This document shows positions 25,401 through 32,833 of a DNA stretch of 64,000 nt, piece by piece; position 1 is the first letter of the stretch, and each line of letters begins with the position of its first letter. The DNA comes from Minisyncoccota bacterium. GTDB taxonomy: Bacteria; Patescibacteria; Microgenomatia; UBA1400; PJMF01. The notes beneath the pieces were generated by a model. That model saw nothing but the letters and a program-made list of their open reading frames with translations. It was not told the origin of the DNA and made no database searches. The position numbers were made by a program, and so were the translations under genes. The stretch is from contig JAAYYE010000011.1 in the NCBI GenBank assembly GCA_012515515.1, positions 11,402 through 75,401 on the forward strand, in the 5' to 3' direction.

Positions 25401-27013
25401 TGATCGAAAAAACCAACGATGCTTGGCCAAACGATCAAGAAATTGGTGACGAGGTGACTTATACCATTAAACTTATGGCAACTGATGGCCCGGTTTATGA
25501 TGTGTCACTCTTTGATTTACCACCGCATGCTTTTAGCTATGTGGCAGGTAGTTATACGGCTGACTCTTCGATTGCTGGTGATTTAAGTCTCTCTGAACCC
25601 AATTATGCTTCGCCAGGAGAATGGCAGCTAGGTGATTTAGCCAAAGACGAAATTGTCACCGTGAGCTATAAAGCGATTATTGGTGATGAGGCTGACGCGG
25701 GTATTTACCCAGATGCAGCTTGGGCTACTGGCACTAGCGCTGAAGCTCAATATTTTGGGAAAAAAGCAGATTTATTAGCTTTGTCTGATCCAGACTTTAA
25801 GGCTGATAATGGTGAAGTGGCTTTCCTAGGTGAGCAGGGTCATTATGGCGAAGAGCATTTTGTTGGCACTCGGGTGGCAGTGGTCACTGATGAGACGCCA
25901 AGCGCTAAATACAAGGTTGAGAAGATTAAAGAAAAAGAGGGCGCAGTGCTCGGTGCGATTTTACCAGCAACTGGTGCCAACTTCTGGCTCAGCCTCTTAG
26001 CCATAATAAGTATTTTAACTGGTACGGGCTTACTCTTAGTGCCCAATCGTAAGCGTCGCCAAGGAAAGGTGCTAATGATGCTTTTAATGCTAGGTTTAGG
26101 CTTATTAATGGCCAAACCAGTTCAAGCGCTAACCTCAGTTAGACTGGCTCAGCCATATAATAGCAGTGCTGAGCTTGATCAAGATGCGATCACTAATCAA
26201 GACGAATTCCGCATTGATTTTGTGATCCTCAATACTGATGGTGCAAGTCTTACTGCTCAATGTCAGCAACAAGAAGATGGTGGAGCTTGGACTAATATTG
26301 ACACTGTTTATACGGCGAAAGCTGGCGGCAATTCTGGTTATTGTGAGGCTAAAGATTTAGCTAACAGCAGCCAATATGCTTTCCGAGTCTTAACTAGCGA
26401 CGGAGAAGAAAGTCAAAGCGTCAAGGTTGGTCTAGAAACCGATCGTCCTAAAAAACCAGTCAGTTACGAGAAGCATGAAATCAGTTCTTGTAAATATGAA
26501 ATTAAATTTAAAACGGCTGATGATGGACGAACCAGCAAGGTTGAGGTCTATCGTAGCGATGACAATGTTTCATTTACTGCTAAAGCCAGTAGTCGCATTA
26601 AAACGATTACGATTGGCTCAGATGAAAAACACAGTTTTGAAACAACTCGACCTGATTGCGACAAAGATTATTATTATGCTATTCGCGCTTTTGACCAGTA
26701 TGGCAACGCCTCAGACTTAGTTGGTGATCGGGAAGTGAAGACGGTCATTGTTGAAGGCACTGAAGCAGAAGAAGCAGGCGCTCTTGCAGTCACTGAAACC
26801 GTCGTTTTAGACGGAGATGTAGGTGATGCTGGCGTCCTCAGCGAAGGTTTACTTGGCGAAGAAGTGGCAGAAGACGAAAAAGGGACAATTTTAGGCATAG
26901 ATACAGAAAGTCTAGTGTCCTTTTTAACCAAAGTTGCTTTACCAATTTTAGTCTTTGTTACCATCGCGATTTTAGTTTATCGCTTGGTCATTGCGAAGCG
27001 TAATGAAAAATAA
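19454..27013 (+). CDS. Giant multi-domain surface adhesin with internal LPATG signal
   Basis: ATG 19454 with an AAAGGT site gives 2519 residues. A signal peptide (about 1-42) precedes a Glu/Asp/Ser-rich segment (45-150). Then follow an all-beta domain (about 165-330), a CHATGDE-type domain, many Cna-B/prealbumin-like modules ending in CTITNT-like strands, SdrD-B-type modules (GTKWNDINGDGIKDEGE and similar) and DUF11-like modules (TNTGNLTLTGITVTD). LPATG lies at residues 2170-2174, followed by a hydrophobic helix and Arg/Lys: a complete sortase signal. The frame continues for 345 residues: a new signal-like helix, fibronectin-III-like domain(s) and a C-terminal membrane helix (about 2485-2510). 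The sortase gene overlaps its 3' end. It is probably a wall-anchored adhesin in cell-cell contact. Confidence 0.85.
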   Translation: MKKRTRALFLKVITFFQIFSLIFQPLSLLSLLVLDPVVARAQDEVVLEEQISVEPMAEANVQAESVVDEDAEEIIEHEDADDDLIDIEEDLEEESEEESEEIPEEILPVADEEEPSEDDASAEADLELSIPEPTLTLIPTPMPTESVAESKEDNSLMLGDFMFSLNSEGAGEYTISGTSGIWTSTSNNNIVSGRNTNYIKWPTSGNQSGLRFTGVSSFNFNEEQTFSLGKLEHFNYPVSSAITKATLSVDINISNPNLGTKTFEFEMLIDETDNVAGRCPSWHTYGHPACDDKITFPTSYAKQTFDMGGKKYTLEITGFINSSGTKVNEFITEESKTNEATLVGKLTSVDSEVAICHATGDESNPYQKITGVDANATVGDHDSDNGDAWYPGITGTWGDIIPRFLYFDGSGNIQAYEGKNNDEYGLSLLANNCELPSGEIEVKKVTVPEGNNTSFGVTGTGVASISNSPVTFIDGNTGTISATESKTFKVYPGKYSFTETLPSGWIQTGNTCNNIEIENDDEKSCTITNTLQHGTLTLVKKVVNNNGGQSLASAWTLSAIGSEENLSGKGTQDQNENKAVLELKNVKAGTYTLSEAGPAGYGASDWSCKDDDTGNDVAHPVTLAGGQKVTCAITNDDIQPKLTVTKIVEGGNKNVSDFKLYVGNTEVTSGQQTGFNAGTYTVREDTDLDYKSVIGDDCASNGSITLAPGDVKECTITNTRKTGQVSFTKNVTYGDAQPSNWSFAVYKEGVLVGTYDHNSSVALATGVYTVQEVGSTSSLPYYLDSIGGTACSGTVLSGVAQLTVTESGGTCIFGNSKKPQLTVIKVVEPTDSTDIFGFTITESDEDISEFTLGHSEPKTVDVMPGSYTITETGATGYSTKIECTDDLIPTFATARTISLNATENKFCKFTNTKLGSISGTKWNDINGDGIKDEGEEAVEGVQICIDANANSVCNEGEVSVATDASGSYTFSNLLPGSYTIIETLNSGWEQTYPAGSHTVVLSAGEVETDHNFGNWKLKPGINVVKKSTTEFVTDAGQVVPYTFTVTNIGNQILTGITVLDLNCDVAPAYQSGDTNEDSELNLNETWIYTCSHTVTQDEVDVGGELHNKVTVDSSESEPEEDEKDIPITQSPKLSIEKTGVFDDGTDGITNPGDLITYTFKVTNTGNLTLTGITVTDPLLGGAITSCSATVLAVGADMTCTATYAITQADIDAGKVDNTAIADSEESEEAKDDETVELEQSPELSIVKTANPITYNKVGDKISYSYVVTNTGNVTLKGPFTVTDDKTDTSCPEPESLAPNGSITCGATYTITQADLESQSVTNIAFASNDKVTSDKDSATVTSVAGKIIIEKQTLPDGSAESFEFNPTWSESNFNLTDGEKNESGWLAAGTYSVSEIVPSGWQLTDIECDSENTTSTVGYNTNSANITLGNSDIVTCVFTNSKKGTLTVIKDDNIDSGQEFTFYALQGGAQRETRFTLSDDGSNNAEKNSKTFVGLVSIPYKVREVVPTGWSASLVSCTSNNPMPNPDNSLGTGEMSISLRPGENIICTFINTRDTGSIKVNKYTDINGDGDWNDRNEKDNSNANKLGFRWSIDGGDENKMGDKVSGIHTGTYSITESMPDGYHFVSWYYTKENGKSCTNPNGTTFPSSLDVTKGNTTEITMCNVRDTGTVTIIKNSVNESGQDFYFKTDFPSGGFFLEDDGRDNHGTPNQRTFTLPTGEYYVDEREYTGWQLTDLDCEGDAESVVDLATGRVDINLQANEEITCTFTNTQLAKIWGYKYNDKNGNGSWNLGEWGLGNWRIFLDENGNGIYNKPEASTLTSNFPLLLTLGYYQFDNLLPGDYTVCETQKAGWSNTSPLCRTITLKPGEIANVNFFNIQYGQLSVHKYYDQNGDGLLDEGEQGLEGWEMNVYKGNNCWGEPMASDLTNDHGYAVFENLVPGQYSVKETLEDGWETTSDVCTTIKVDPASHKTVDIGNRLIDSQLMIEKTNDAWPNDQEIGDEVTYTIKLMATDGPVYDVSLFDLPPHAFSYVAGSYTADSSIAGDLSLSEPNYASPGEWQLGDLAKDEIVTVSYKAIIGDEADAGIYPDAAWATGTSAEAQYFGKKADLLALSDPDFKADNGEVAFLGEQGHYGEEHFVGTRVAVVTDETPSAKYKVEKIKEKEGAVLGAILPATGANFWLSLLAIISILTGTGLLLVPNRKRRQGKVLMMLLMLGLGLLMAKPVQALTSVRLAQPYNSSAELDQDAITNQDEFRIDFVILNTDGASLTAQCQQQEDGGAWTNIDTVYTAKAGGNSGYCEAKDLANSSQYAFRVLTSDGEESQSVKVGLETDRPKKPVSYEKHEISSCKYEIKFKTADDGRTSKVEVYRSDDNVSFTAKASSRIKTITIGSDEKHSFETTRPDCDKDYYYAIRAFDQYGNASDLVGDREVKTVIVEGTEAEEAGALAVTETVVLDGDVGDAGVLSEGLLGEEVAEDEKGTILGIDTESLVSFLTKVALPILVFVTIAILVYRLVIAKRNEK

Positions 27014-27629
27014 AAAAGCTTGCCCTAAGCTAAGGCTGGTTTTGGCCAGCCTGTTGATTATCGCTGGGTTAACGATTTTACTGGTGGCTTATGGGCCAAT
27101 TTTAGTGGCTGAACTGCGCTTTGTTTTTCGCCAGCGTAATTCTCAATTAATTGACAATGGTCAAGCTAGCTCTCAATTTACCGAAATCAAGCCTGTCGAC
27201 GAGGACTTTAGCATCGTAATTCCCAAGATTAATGTGAATGCCGCCATCGTCCAAGATGTTGATCCTTATAGTTCTTTTGAGTATCAGCGGCAGTTGGCTA
27301 AGGGTGTGGCTCATGCGGCAGGCACCGCTTTGCCCGATGAGGAGCGCAGTATGTTTTTGTTTGCTCATGCTAGTGGCGATATTTTGATGGCGCGCCGCTA
27401 TAATTCAGTGTTTTATTTGTTGAACAAATTGGAGGCGGGCGACCAGCTGCTGATTTACTATCGCGGCGCGCCCTATCACTACCAAGTTATCTCTAGTAAA
27501 GAGGTTGCTCCTGATGCTATTGCTTATTTAGAAAACAATGATGAAAGTGATCTAATTTTAATGACTTGTACGCCTCCTGGAACTACTTGGCGTCGCTTAT
27601 TGGTTTTTGCTGATAAAATTTCTCCCTAG
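27003..27629 (+). CDS. Sortase
   Basis: A membrane anchor (about 12-32) is followed by the sortase barrel. The catalytic Cys is in LMTCTPPGTTWRR, which also supplies the Arg, and the His is in FLFAHAS. At 208 residues it has the usual length. ATG 27003 overlaps the end of the adhesin gene by 11 bases, implying translational coupling and making the LPATG protein its likely substrate. The 3' end overlaps the oppositely oriented P-type ATPase gene by 33 bases. The class (C/D/E-like) cannot be settled by eye. Confidence 0.88.
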   Translation: MKNKKACPKLRLVLASLLIIAGLTILLVAYGPILVAELRFVFRQRNSQLIDNGQASSQFTEIKPVDEDFSIVIPKINVNAAIVQDVDPYSSFEYQRQLAKGVAHAAGTALPDEERSMFLFAHASGDILMARRYNSVFYLLNKLEAGDQLLIYYRGAPYHYQVISSKEVAPDAIAYLENNDESDLILMTCTPPGTTWRRLLVFADKISP

Positions 27630-30311
27630 TTTATAAAGCTCGCCAACAACTAACACCAAGCTCGATAAAAGAAGGGCTCTAATCACTTCTACACTACTTA
27701 GATTGGTAAATCTTAGAAGGCTAGCCATAAAACTATTGCTTATGGCAAAATATAATAGTCCTAGGGAGGCTAGTACAGCTATTACTAAGGATTTATTGCT
27801 GAAAAAACCAATGCTAAATACAGATCGATCTAGAGAGCGCATATTAAAAATATTCACCAACTGAGTTAAACAAAGTACTAGGAAGGCTCCTGTTCTAGCT
27901 TTTTCTACGCCCTGAGGTAGCAAATCAATAAACATCCAGAGGGAACTGGCAACCATACACAACATAATTGGTGTTAAAAATCCCAGCATTTTTACTGATA
28001 AGATATTTTCATCTTTGGCTCTTGGCTTTTGATTTAAAACATCACCGTGTCCTGGTTCGACTGCTAAGGGCATATCAATCAATCCATCGGTTACCAAGTT
28101 AACCCATAAAATTTGTGAGGCAAGTAGGGGCAGTGGTAATCCAAAGACGATAGAAATCATGATTACTAGATATTCAGCTAAATTTGTTGTAATTAAAAAG
28201 GCGCTAGCTTGTCTGATGTTATTAAAAACTACTCTGCCTTCTTCAACTGCATCAATTAGAGAAGCAAAATTATCATCGGCTAAAACAATATCACTTGCTT
28301 CTTTCGCAACATCGGTCCCTATTTGGCCCATGGCTATGCCAATATTGGCTTTTTTAAGGGCTAGAACATCGTTAACACCATCGCCAGTCATGGCTACGAT
28401 GTGTCCAAGTTCTTGCAATCTCTCTAAAATCCTTAGTTTCATTTTGGGTGTTAAGCGTGCAAAAACAGAAACTTGTTCAATTGCTTGATCAAACTCTTGG
28501 CAGCTTAATTTTTCTAAATCAGCTTCAGTCATCACTAAGGAAAATTCAGTGCTTACTTCTTTTTCGTCAATAATCCCAACTTGCTTGGCAATTGCTAAGG
28601 CTGTTTCTTTATGATCGCCAGTTTTCATAATGACTCTGACGCCAGCTTTTTTGGCTTTTTTAATTGCTTCAGCAACGCCTTTGCGAGGAGGATCAATCAT
28701 GCCGACAAAGCCAACAAAGACTAAATTATTGAGTGAATTGGTTGAAAGCTTGGCAGTTTCTTCGTTGCTTTTTTTATAAGCATGAGCAATGACCCTCATG
28801 GCTTGGGTAGAAAACTCTTTGACTTTTTCTAACAACAGTTCCTTATCTTTTGCGTTGAGTTCAATGACTTCTTTATTTAGCAATTGTTTATGACACAGTT
28901 TAATAATTGATTCTGGAGCGCCACTCACATAGATTTCTTTTGTGTCATTTTCTTCTATGAGTATTGCTTTTAACTTTAAATCCTGGTCAAAGGGTAATTG
29001 GTGTTCGATTTCAATTTTTTTTAATTGTTCGTTTAATTGGGCTTTATAGCTGAGCACAGTTGCAGCTCCATCAGTAGGATCACCACTAATTTGGTAATCG
29101 GGCTTATTTTTAGTACCTTTATTAATTAAGCGAGCACGACTGTTGAGGCCGGCAATTGATATTAACTTTTTTAGGGCAAAATTATTTTGTGGATTAACAG
29201 CTTCTCCTTTTTTGAAAAATTTTCCTACTGGATTCCAGCCTGAGCCAGACACAGAAACAACTTGATTGTTTAGATAAATTTCTGTGATAGTCATGCTGTT
29301 TTGCGTGAGGGTGCCGGTTTTATCGGTGGCAATAATATCGGTGACGCTTAGGGTTTCAGTGGCTGGTAGAGATCGAATAATGGCATTTTTTTTGGCCATT
29401 CTTCTGGCTCCAAAAGCTAATACAATAATGAGAATGATTGGTAGTCCTTCAGGAATGCCAGCCACCAAAGACGCCACTGTAAAAGTAAAAACATCAGCAA
29501 AACTCATTTGCTTGGAAAAGTAGCTGGTGACTAAAATAAACAAGGCGCCAAAAATTGAAATCAACGACATTTGTTTTACTAAGCGTTCGGTTTTAATATG
29601 AAAATGAGATTTTTCTTTTTTGATTTCTCCGAGAGTTTTAGCGATTTGCCCAAAGGCTGTCTGCACTCCTGTTTCAGTAACTAGGAATTTAGCAAAACCA
29701 CTGACCACAAAAGTGCTCATCCACACATAATTATGTCGATCTGCCAATGGGGTTTTGTGTTTTATGCTTTCTGTTGTTTTCTCTACGGCAAAGGATTCGC
29801 CTGTTAGTGAAGACTCAATCACTTGTAAATTGTGACTTTCTATTAAGCGACCGTCAGCGCCAACCTGATCGCCTTCTTCTAGTAAAACAATATCGCCAGG
29901 AACTAGGTCTATTGTTGCTAATTCAATTAATTGACCATCACGATAAACTTTACTAGTGTCAACAACAATTTTCTTCAATGATTCTATAGCTCGATTAGCT
30001 TTATATTCCTGAATAAAACCAATGACCACATCTGTTAATAGGGCAAAAATTATGAAATATGTATCAATTTTATGGTCGAGGAAATAGGTAATAATAGCCG
30101 CGCTCAGCAAAATAAAAAACAACAGATTGTTAATTTGATCCCAAAGCAGATTAAGAATTAAGTGCTTGGGTTTATTGTCTGTAATTTTATTGGGCCCGTA
30201 TTGTTTTTGGCGCTTGGAGGCTTCGACAGTGCTTAAACCATTAATTGGGTCAGTCTGCAGTTCTTCTAAAGCTTCTTGATAATCTACACTGTAATAGGGA
30301 ATTTTTGGCAC
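27597..30311 (-). CDS. P2-type cation ATPase, probably calcium-transporting
   Basis: The 904-residue protein has the order of a P2A pump: N-terminal cation-ATPase domain, helices, actuator domain with LTGES, PEGLP in the fourth membrane helix, DKTGTLT phosphorylation site, MKTGDHKETA, TGDGVNDVLALKKA hinge, and C-terminal helices. PEGLP with this arrangement is found in SERCA/PMR1-like Ca2+ pumps, so Ca2+ export is the best guess. The start is a GTG; TAAACT lies 8 nt before it, so the leader is minimal. An Excalibur protein in this window is another hint of calcium at the surface. Confidence 0.85.
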   Translation of the reverse strand: MPKIPYYSVDYQEALEELQTDPINGLSTVEASKRQKQYGPNKITDNKPKHLILNLLWDQINNLLFFILLSAAIITYFLDHKIDTYFIIFALLTDVVIGFIQEYKANRAIESLKKIVVDTSKVYRDGQLIELATIDLVPGDIVLLEEGDQVGADGRLIESHNLQVIESSLTGESFAVEKTTESIKHKTPLADRHNYVWMSTFVVSGFAKFLVTETGVQTAFGQIAKTLGEIKKEKSHFHIKTERLVKQMSLISIFGALFILVTSYFSKQMSFADVFTFTVASLVAGIPEGLPIILIIVLAFGARRMAKKNAIIRSLPATETLSVTDIIATDKTGTLTQNSMTITEIYLNNQVVSVSGSGWNPVGKFFKKGEAVNPQNNFALKKLISIAGLNSRARLINKGTKNKPDYQISGDPTDGAATVLSYKAQLNEQLKKIEIEHQLPFDQDLKLKAILIEENDTKEIYVSGAPESIIKLCHKQLLNKEVIELNAKDKELLLEKVKEFSTQAMRVIAHAYKKSNEETAKLSTNSLNNLVFVGFVGMIDPPRKGVAEAIKKAKKAGVRVIMKTGDHKETALAIAKQVGIIDEKEVSTEFSLVMTEADLEKLSCQEFDQAIEQVSVFARLTPKMKLRILERLQELGHIVAMTGDGVNDVLALKKANIGIAMGQIGTDVAKEASDIVLADDNFASLIDAVEEGRVVFNNIRQASAFLITTNLAEYLVIMISIVFGLPLPLLASQILWVNLVTDGLIDMPLAVEPGHGDVLNQKPRAKDENILSVKMLGFLTPIMLCMVASSLWMFIDLLPQGVEKARTGAFLVLCLTQLVNIFNMRSLDRSVFSIGFFSNKSLVIAVLASLGLLYFAISNSFMASLLRFTNLSSVEVIRALLLSSLVLVVGELYKLGRNFISKNQ

Positions 30312-30400
30312 AATAATTTAGTTTAACAAAATTATCAAGTTGCAACAAGCTTTTAGTCTAGTGTTTCTGTTCACTAACTGCTAAACTATAGCGGTTAATT

Positions 30401-32248
30401 ATGCTAAAACGAATTTTAGAATACGCCAAGCCTTTTCGTAAAACCTTAATTTGGGTTAGTTTTTTGATATTGCTGATGGCTTTGCTTGGTCAGGTTGAGC
30501 CTTTTATTACTCGATCTATTACTGATAGTTTAGTGCAGAGTCAGGGCGATGGTCAGGGTTTATTTACTTATATTGGTATTTTGCTTTTGGTTTTATTGCT
30601 AGTGAAGCTAGTTCAATCAGGATTGAATCGTTTGTCTTGGTTTCTTACTAATATTTTTGTGATTAAATTTGAGGCACATTTAAAATCATTGAGTTTTGAT
30701 CATTTGATGAACTTATCTTTATCATTTTTTAATCAACAAGAAAGCGGTAAGATCATCAGTAAGCTTGATCGAGGCGTAAATCGCTTAATTTCAATTATCA
30801 ATAATTCAGGCATGCATTTTCTGCCCAATGTTATTACGGCTATTATTTCTTTTGCGATTGTTATTTATTATGAATGGCGGATTGGCGTAATTACGGTGCT
30901 GGCTTTTATTCCTTATATTGTAATCAATCGTTGGCGTTTTGAAAAAAATAGTAAATTGGAGCACGAAGAGCATCAGCTTTACGACAGGCACTATGCTCAT
31001 TTTTACGAAGTTTTAAGCTCCATGGAATTAATCAAAGCTTTTCGAGCTGAAGAATTTGAAAAAAAGAATCTGAGAACTTTTTTCAAAAAAGCTATTCGTC
31101 TTCGTCAAGAAATGGAAAACAATACCAATCGATCTATGGTTGGTGATATTCTTTTAGAACTCCTCAGCTGGTTTATGTATGCTTATATTGTTTATATTAC
31201 TTGGCAGGGTCAAATTACCATTGGCACTTTAATTTTATTAGTTAGTTTAATTCAATTGATTAGGCAACCGCTTTGGCAGCTGAATTGGATTTTTTGGGAA
31301 GTTAAAAAAGCTCAAATTGGGGCAAGAGATTTTTTCAAAATTATGGATGCCAAGTCCGATGTTGTCGATCCAGTTAAACCTTTAGAGATTAAAGATGTTA
31401 AGGGTGAAATTGTTTTTGATAATGTTTCTTTTACTTATAAACAAGACGCCTTTAACTATTTTGACAAAAACTATGATGAGCAGACTAAAAATGAACAACA
31501 AGACGAGGAGAGGCCCAAGCAAATCCCACGCAATTTACAAGTTTTTAAGGATGTGTCTTTTACGATTAAGCCAGGAGAAATGACGGCTTTTGTTGGTCCT
31601 TCTGGGGCTGGAAAAACCACTATTGCGAGTATGCTGATGCGTTTTTTTGATCCTGATCAAGGAAAAATTCTCTTAGATGGTGTGGATGTTAAAAATTTTC
31701 GGCAACGCGATTTGCGCTCGCAAATTGGCTTGGTGAGTCAAAGTGTTTATTTATTTTCTAGTTCTATTGAAGAAAATCTGCGCTATGCCAAACCCAATGC
31801 CACTGAAGCTGAAATGTGGCAAGCTTGTAAAATTGCCCGAGCCGATGAGTTTATTGAAAAACTTGATAAAGGTTTAAAAACTACCATTGGCGAACGTGGG
31901 GTAAGACTCTCTGGGGGACAACGCCAGCGCTTATCTTTGGCAAGAACTATTTTGCGAGATCCAAAAATTATTATTTTAGATGAAGCGACTAGCGCACTCG
32001 ATTCAGAATCCGAAATGTATATTCAGCAAGCCTTGACTGAAGTCTTAAAAAATCGCACTTCAGTGGTTATTGCTCATCGTTTATCAACGGTGCAGCGCTC
32101 TGATAAAATTATTGTGATTAAAGATCAACACTTGTTAGAAGAGGGCACTCATCAACAATTACTCAAAAAAGATGGTTTGTATGCAAGCCTGTTTAAGATT
32201 CAGTCTGGAGATTTAAGCAAATTAAAAGAGTGGGATTTAGTGGGATAG
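30401..32248 (+). CDS. ABC exporter, fused membrane and ATPase domains
   Basis: Residues 1-310 form six membrane helices of an exporter. The ATPase domain (about 335-600) has Walker A GPSGAGKTT, the signature LSGGQRQRLSLA, Walker B IIILDEATSALD and the switch histidine in VIAHRLST. It should work as a homodimer, as in MsbA/LmrA-type lipid or drug exporters. An insertion of about 35 polar residues (NYDEQTKNEQQDEERPK region) lies before the Walker A and is unusual. It starts 89 bases from the divergent ATPase gene. Confidence 0.88.
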   Translation: MLKRILEYAKPFRKTLIWVSFLILLMALLGQVEPFITRSITDSLVQSQGDGQGLFTYIGILLLVLLLVKLVQSGLNRLSWFLTNIFVIKFEAHLKSLSFDHLMNLSLSFFNQQESGKIISKLDRGVNRLISIINNSGMHFLPNVITAIISFAIVIYYEWRIGVITVLAFIPYIVINRWRFEKNSKLEHEEHQLYDRHYAHFYEVLSSMELIKAFRAEEFEKKNLRTFFKKAIRLRQEMENNTNRSMVGDILLELLSWFMYAYIVYITWQGQITIGTLILLVSLIQLIRQPLWQLNWIFWEVKKAQIGARDFFKIMDAKSDVVDPVKPLEIKDVKGEIVFDNVSFTYKQDAFNYFDKNYDEQTKNEQQDEERPKQIPRNLQVFKDVSFTIKPGEMTAFVGPSGAGKTTIASMLMRFFDPDQGKILLDGVDVKNFRQRDLRSQIGLVSQSVYLFSSSIEENLRYAKPNATEAEMWQACKIARADEFIEKLDKGLKTTIGERGVRLSGGQRQRLSLARTILRDPKIIILDEATSALDSESEMYIQQALTEVLKNRTSVVIAHRLSTVQRSDKIIVIKDQHLLEEGTHQQLLKKDGLYASLFKIQSGDLSKLKEWDLVG

Positions 32249-32312
32249 TATATAATCAATGAGTTATATTAATTATTACTTTAAAAGCAATATAAAAATA
32301 ATTTAAAAACAT

Positions 32313-32750
32313 ATGAACAAAACTAACAAAAATCTCAATATTATTTTAATTGTTGTCGCCGTAGCCATTGTTGCTTGGGTGGCTTTGGACTTGTTTGTTT
32401 TAAATGGTCAAGGACTATCTAAAAAAGCAGACAATGCCGAACAAGAATCAGTCGTAGCGCAGGTCGGAGAGCCAGTTGATAATGACATTTTTTATTGGGG
32501 CGATGGTTGTCCTCACTGTCAGGATGTTAAAGATTGGATGGCAGCCAATAAGGCTGAAGAAAAAATCGAAATTGAGAGTAAAGAGGTTTATAACAATCGC
32601 ACTAATTCTGCCGAATTAACTGCTAGAGCGAAAAGCTGTGGCATGGATACTCAGCGTATTGGCGTGCCTTTTTTATATACCGTTGATGGTCAATGTTTAG
32701 TGGGTTCTCCACCAATTATTGAATACTTGACGGCCAAGATTGCTGAATAA
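32313..32750 (+). CDS. Membrane-anchored glutaredoxin-like protein
   Basis: An N-terminal helix (about 9-28) anchors a thioredoxin-fold domain (about 50-145). The active site is CPHC in YWGDGCPHCQDVKDW, and a cis-Pro is present in GVPFLYTVDGQC. It is expected to face outward and handle disulfides of the Cys-containing secreted proteins. No DsbB/VKOR partner is visible in the window. It lies 64 bases after the ABC exporter on the same strand. Confidence 0.75.
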   Translation: MNKTNKNLNIILIVVAVAIVAWVALDLFVLNGQGLSKKADNAEQESVVAQVGEPVDNDIFYWGDGCPHCQDVKDWMAANKAEEKIEIESKEVYNNRTNSAELTARAKSCGMDTQRIGVPFLYTVDGQCLVGSPPIIEYLTAKIAE

Positions 32751-32833
32751 AGCTGTTCCAAATAATTCTTTTTTTTGCCTGAGTTTTATCTGAATTTTGT
32801 AGTATATTATACTCAAGTTAACGAAAGGATTTT

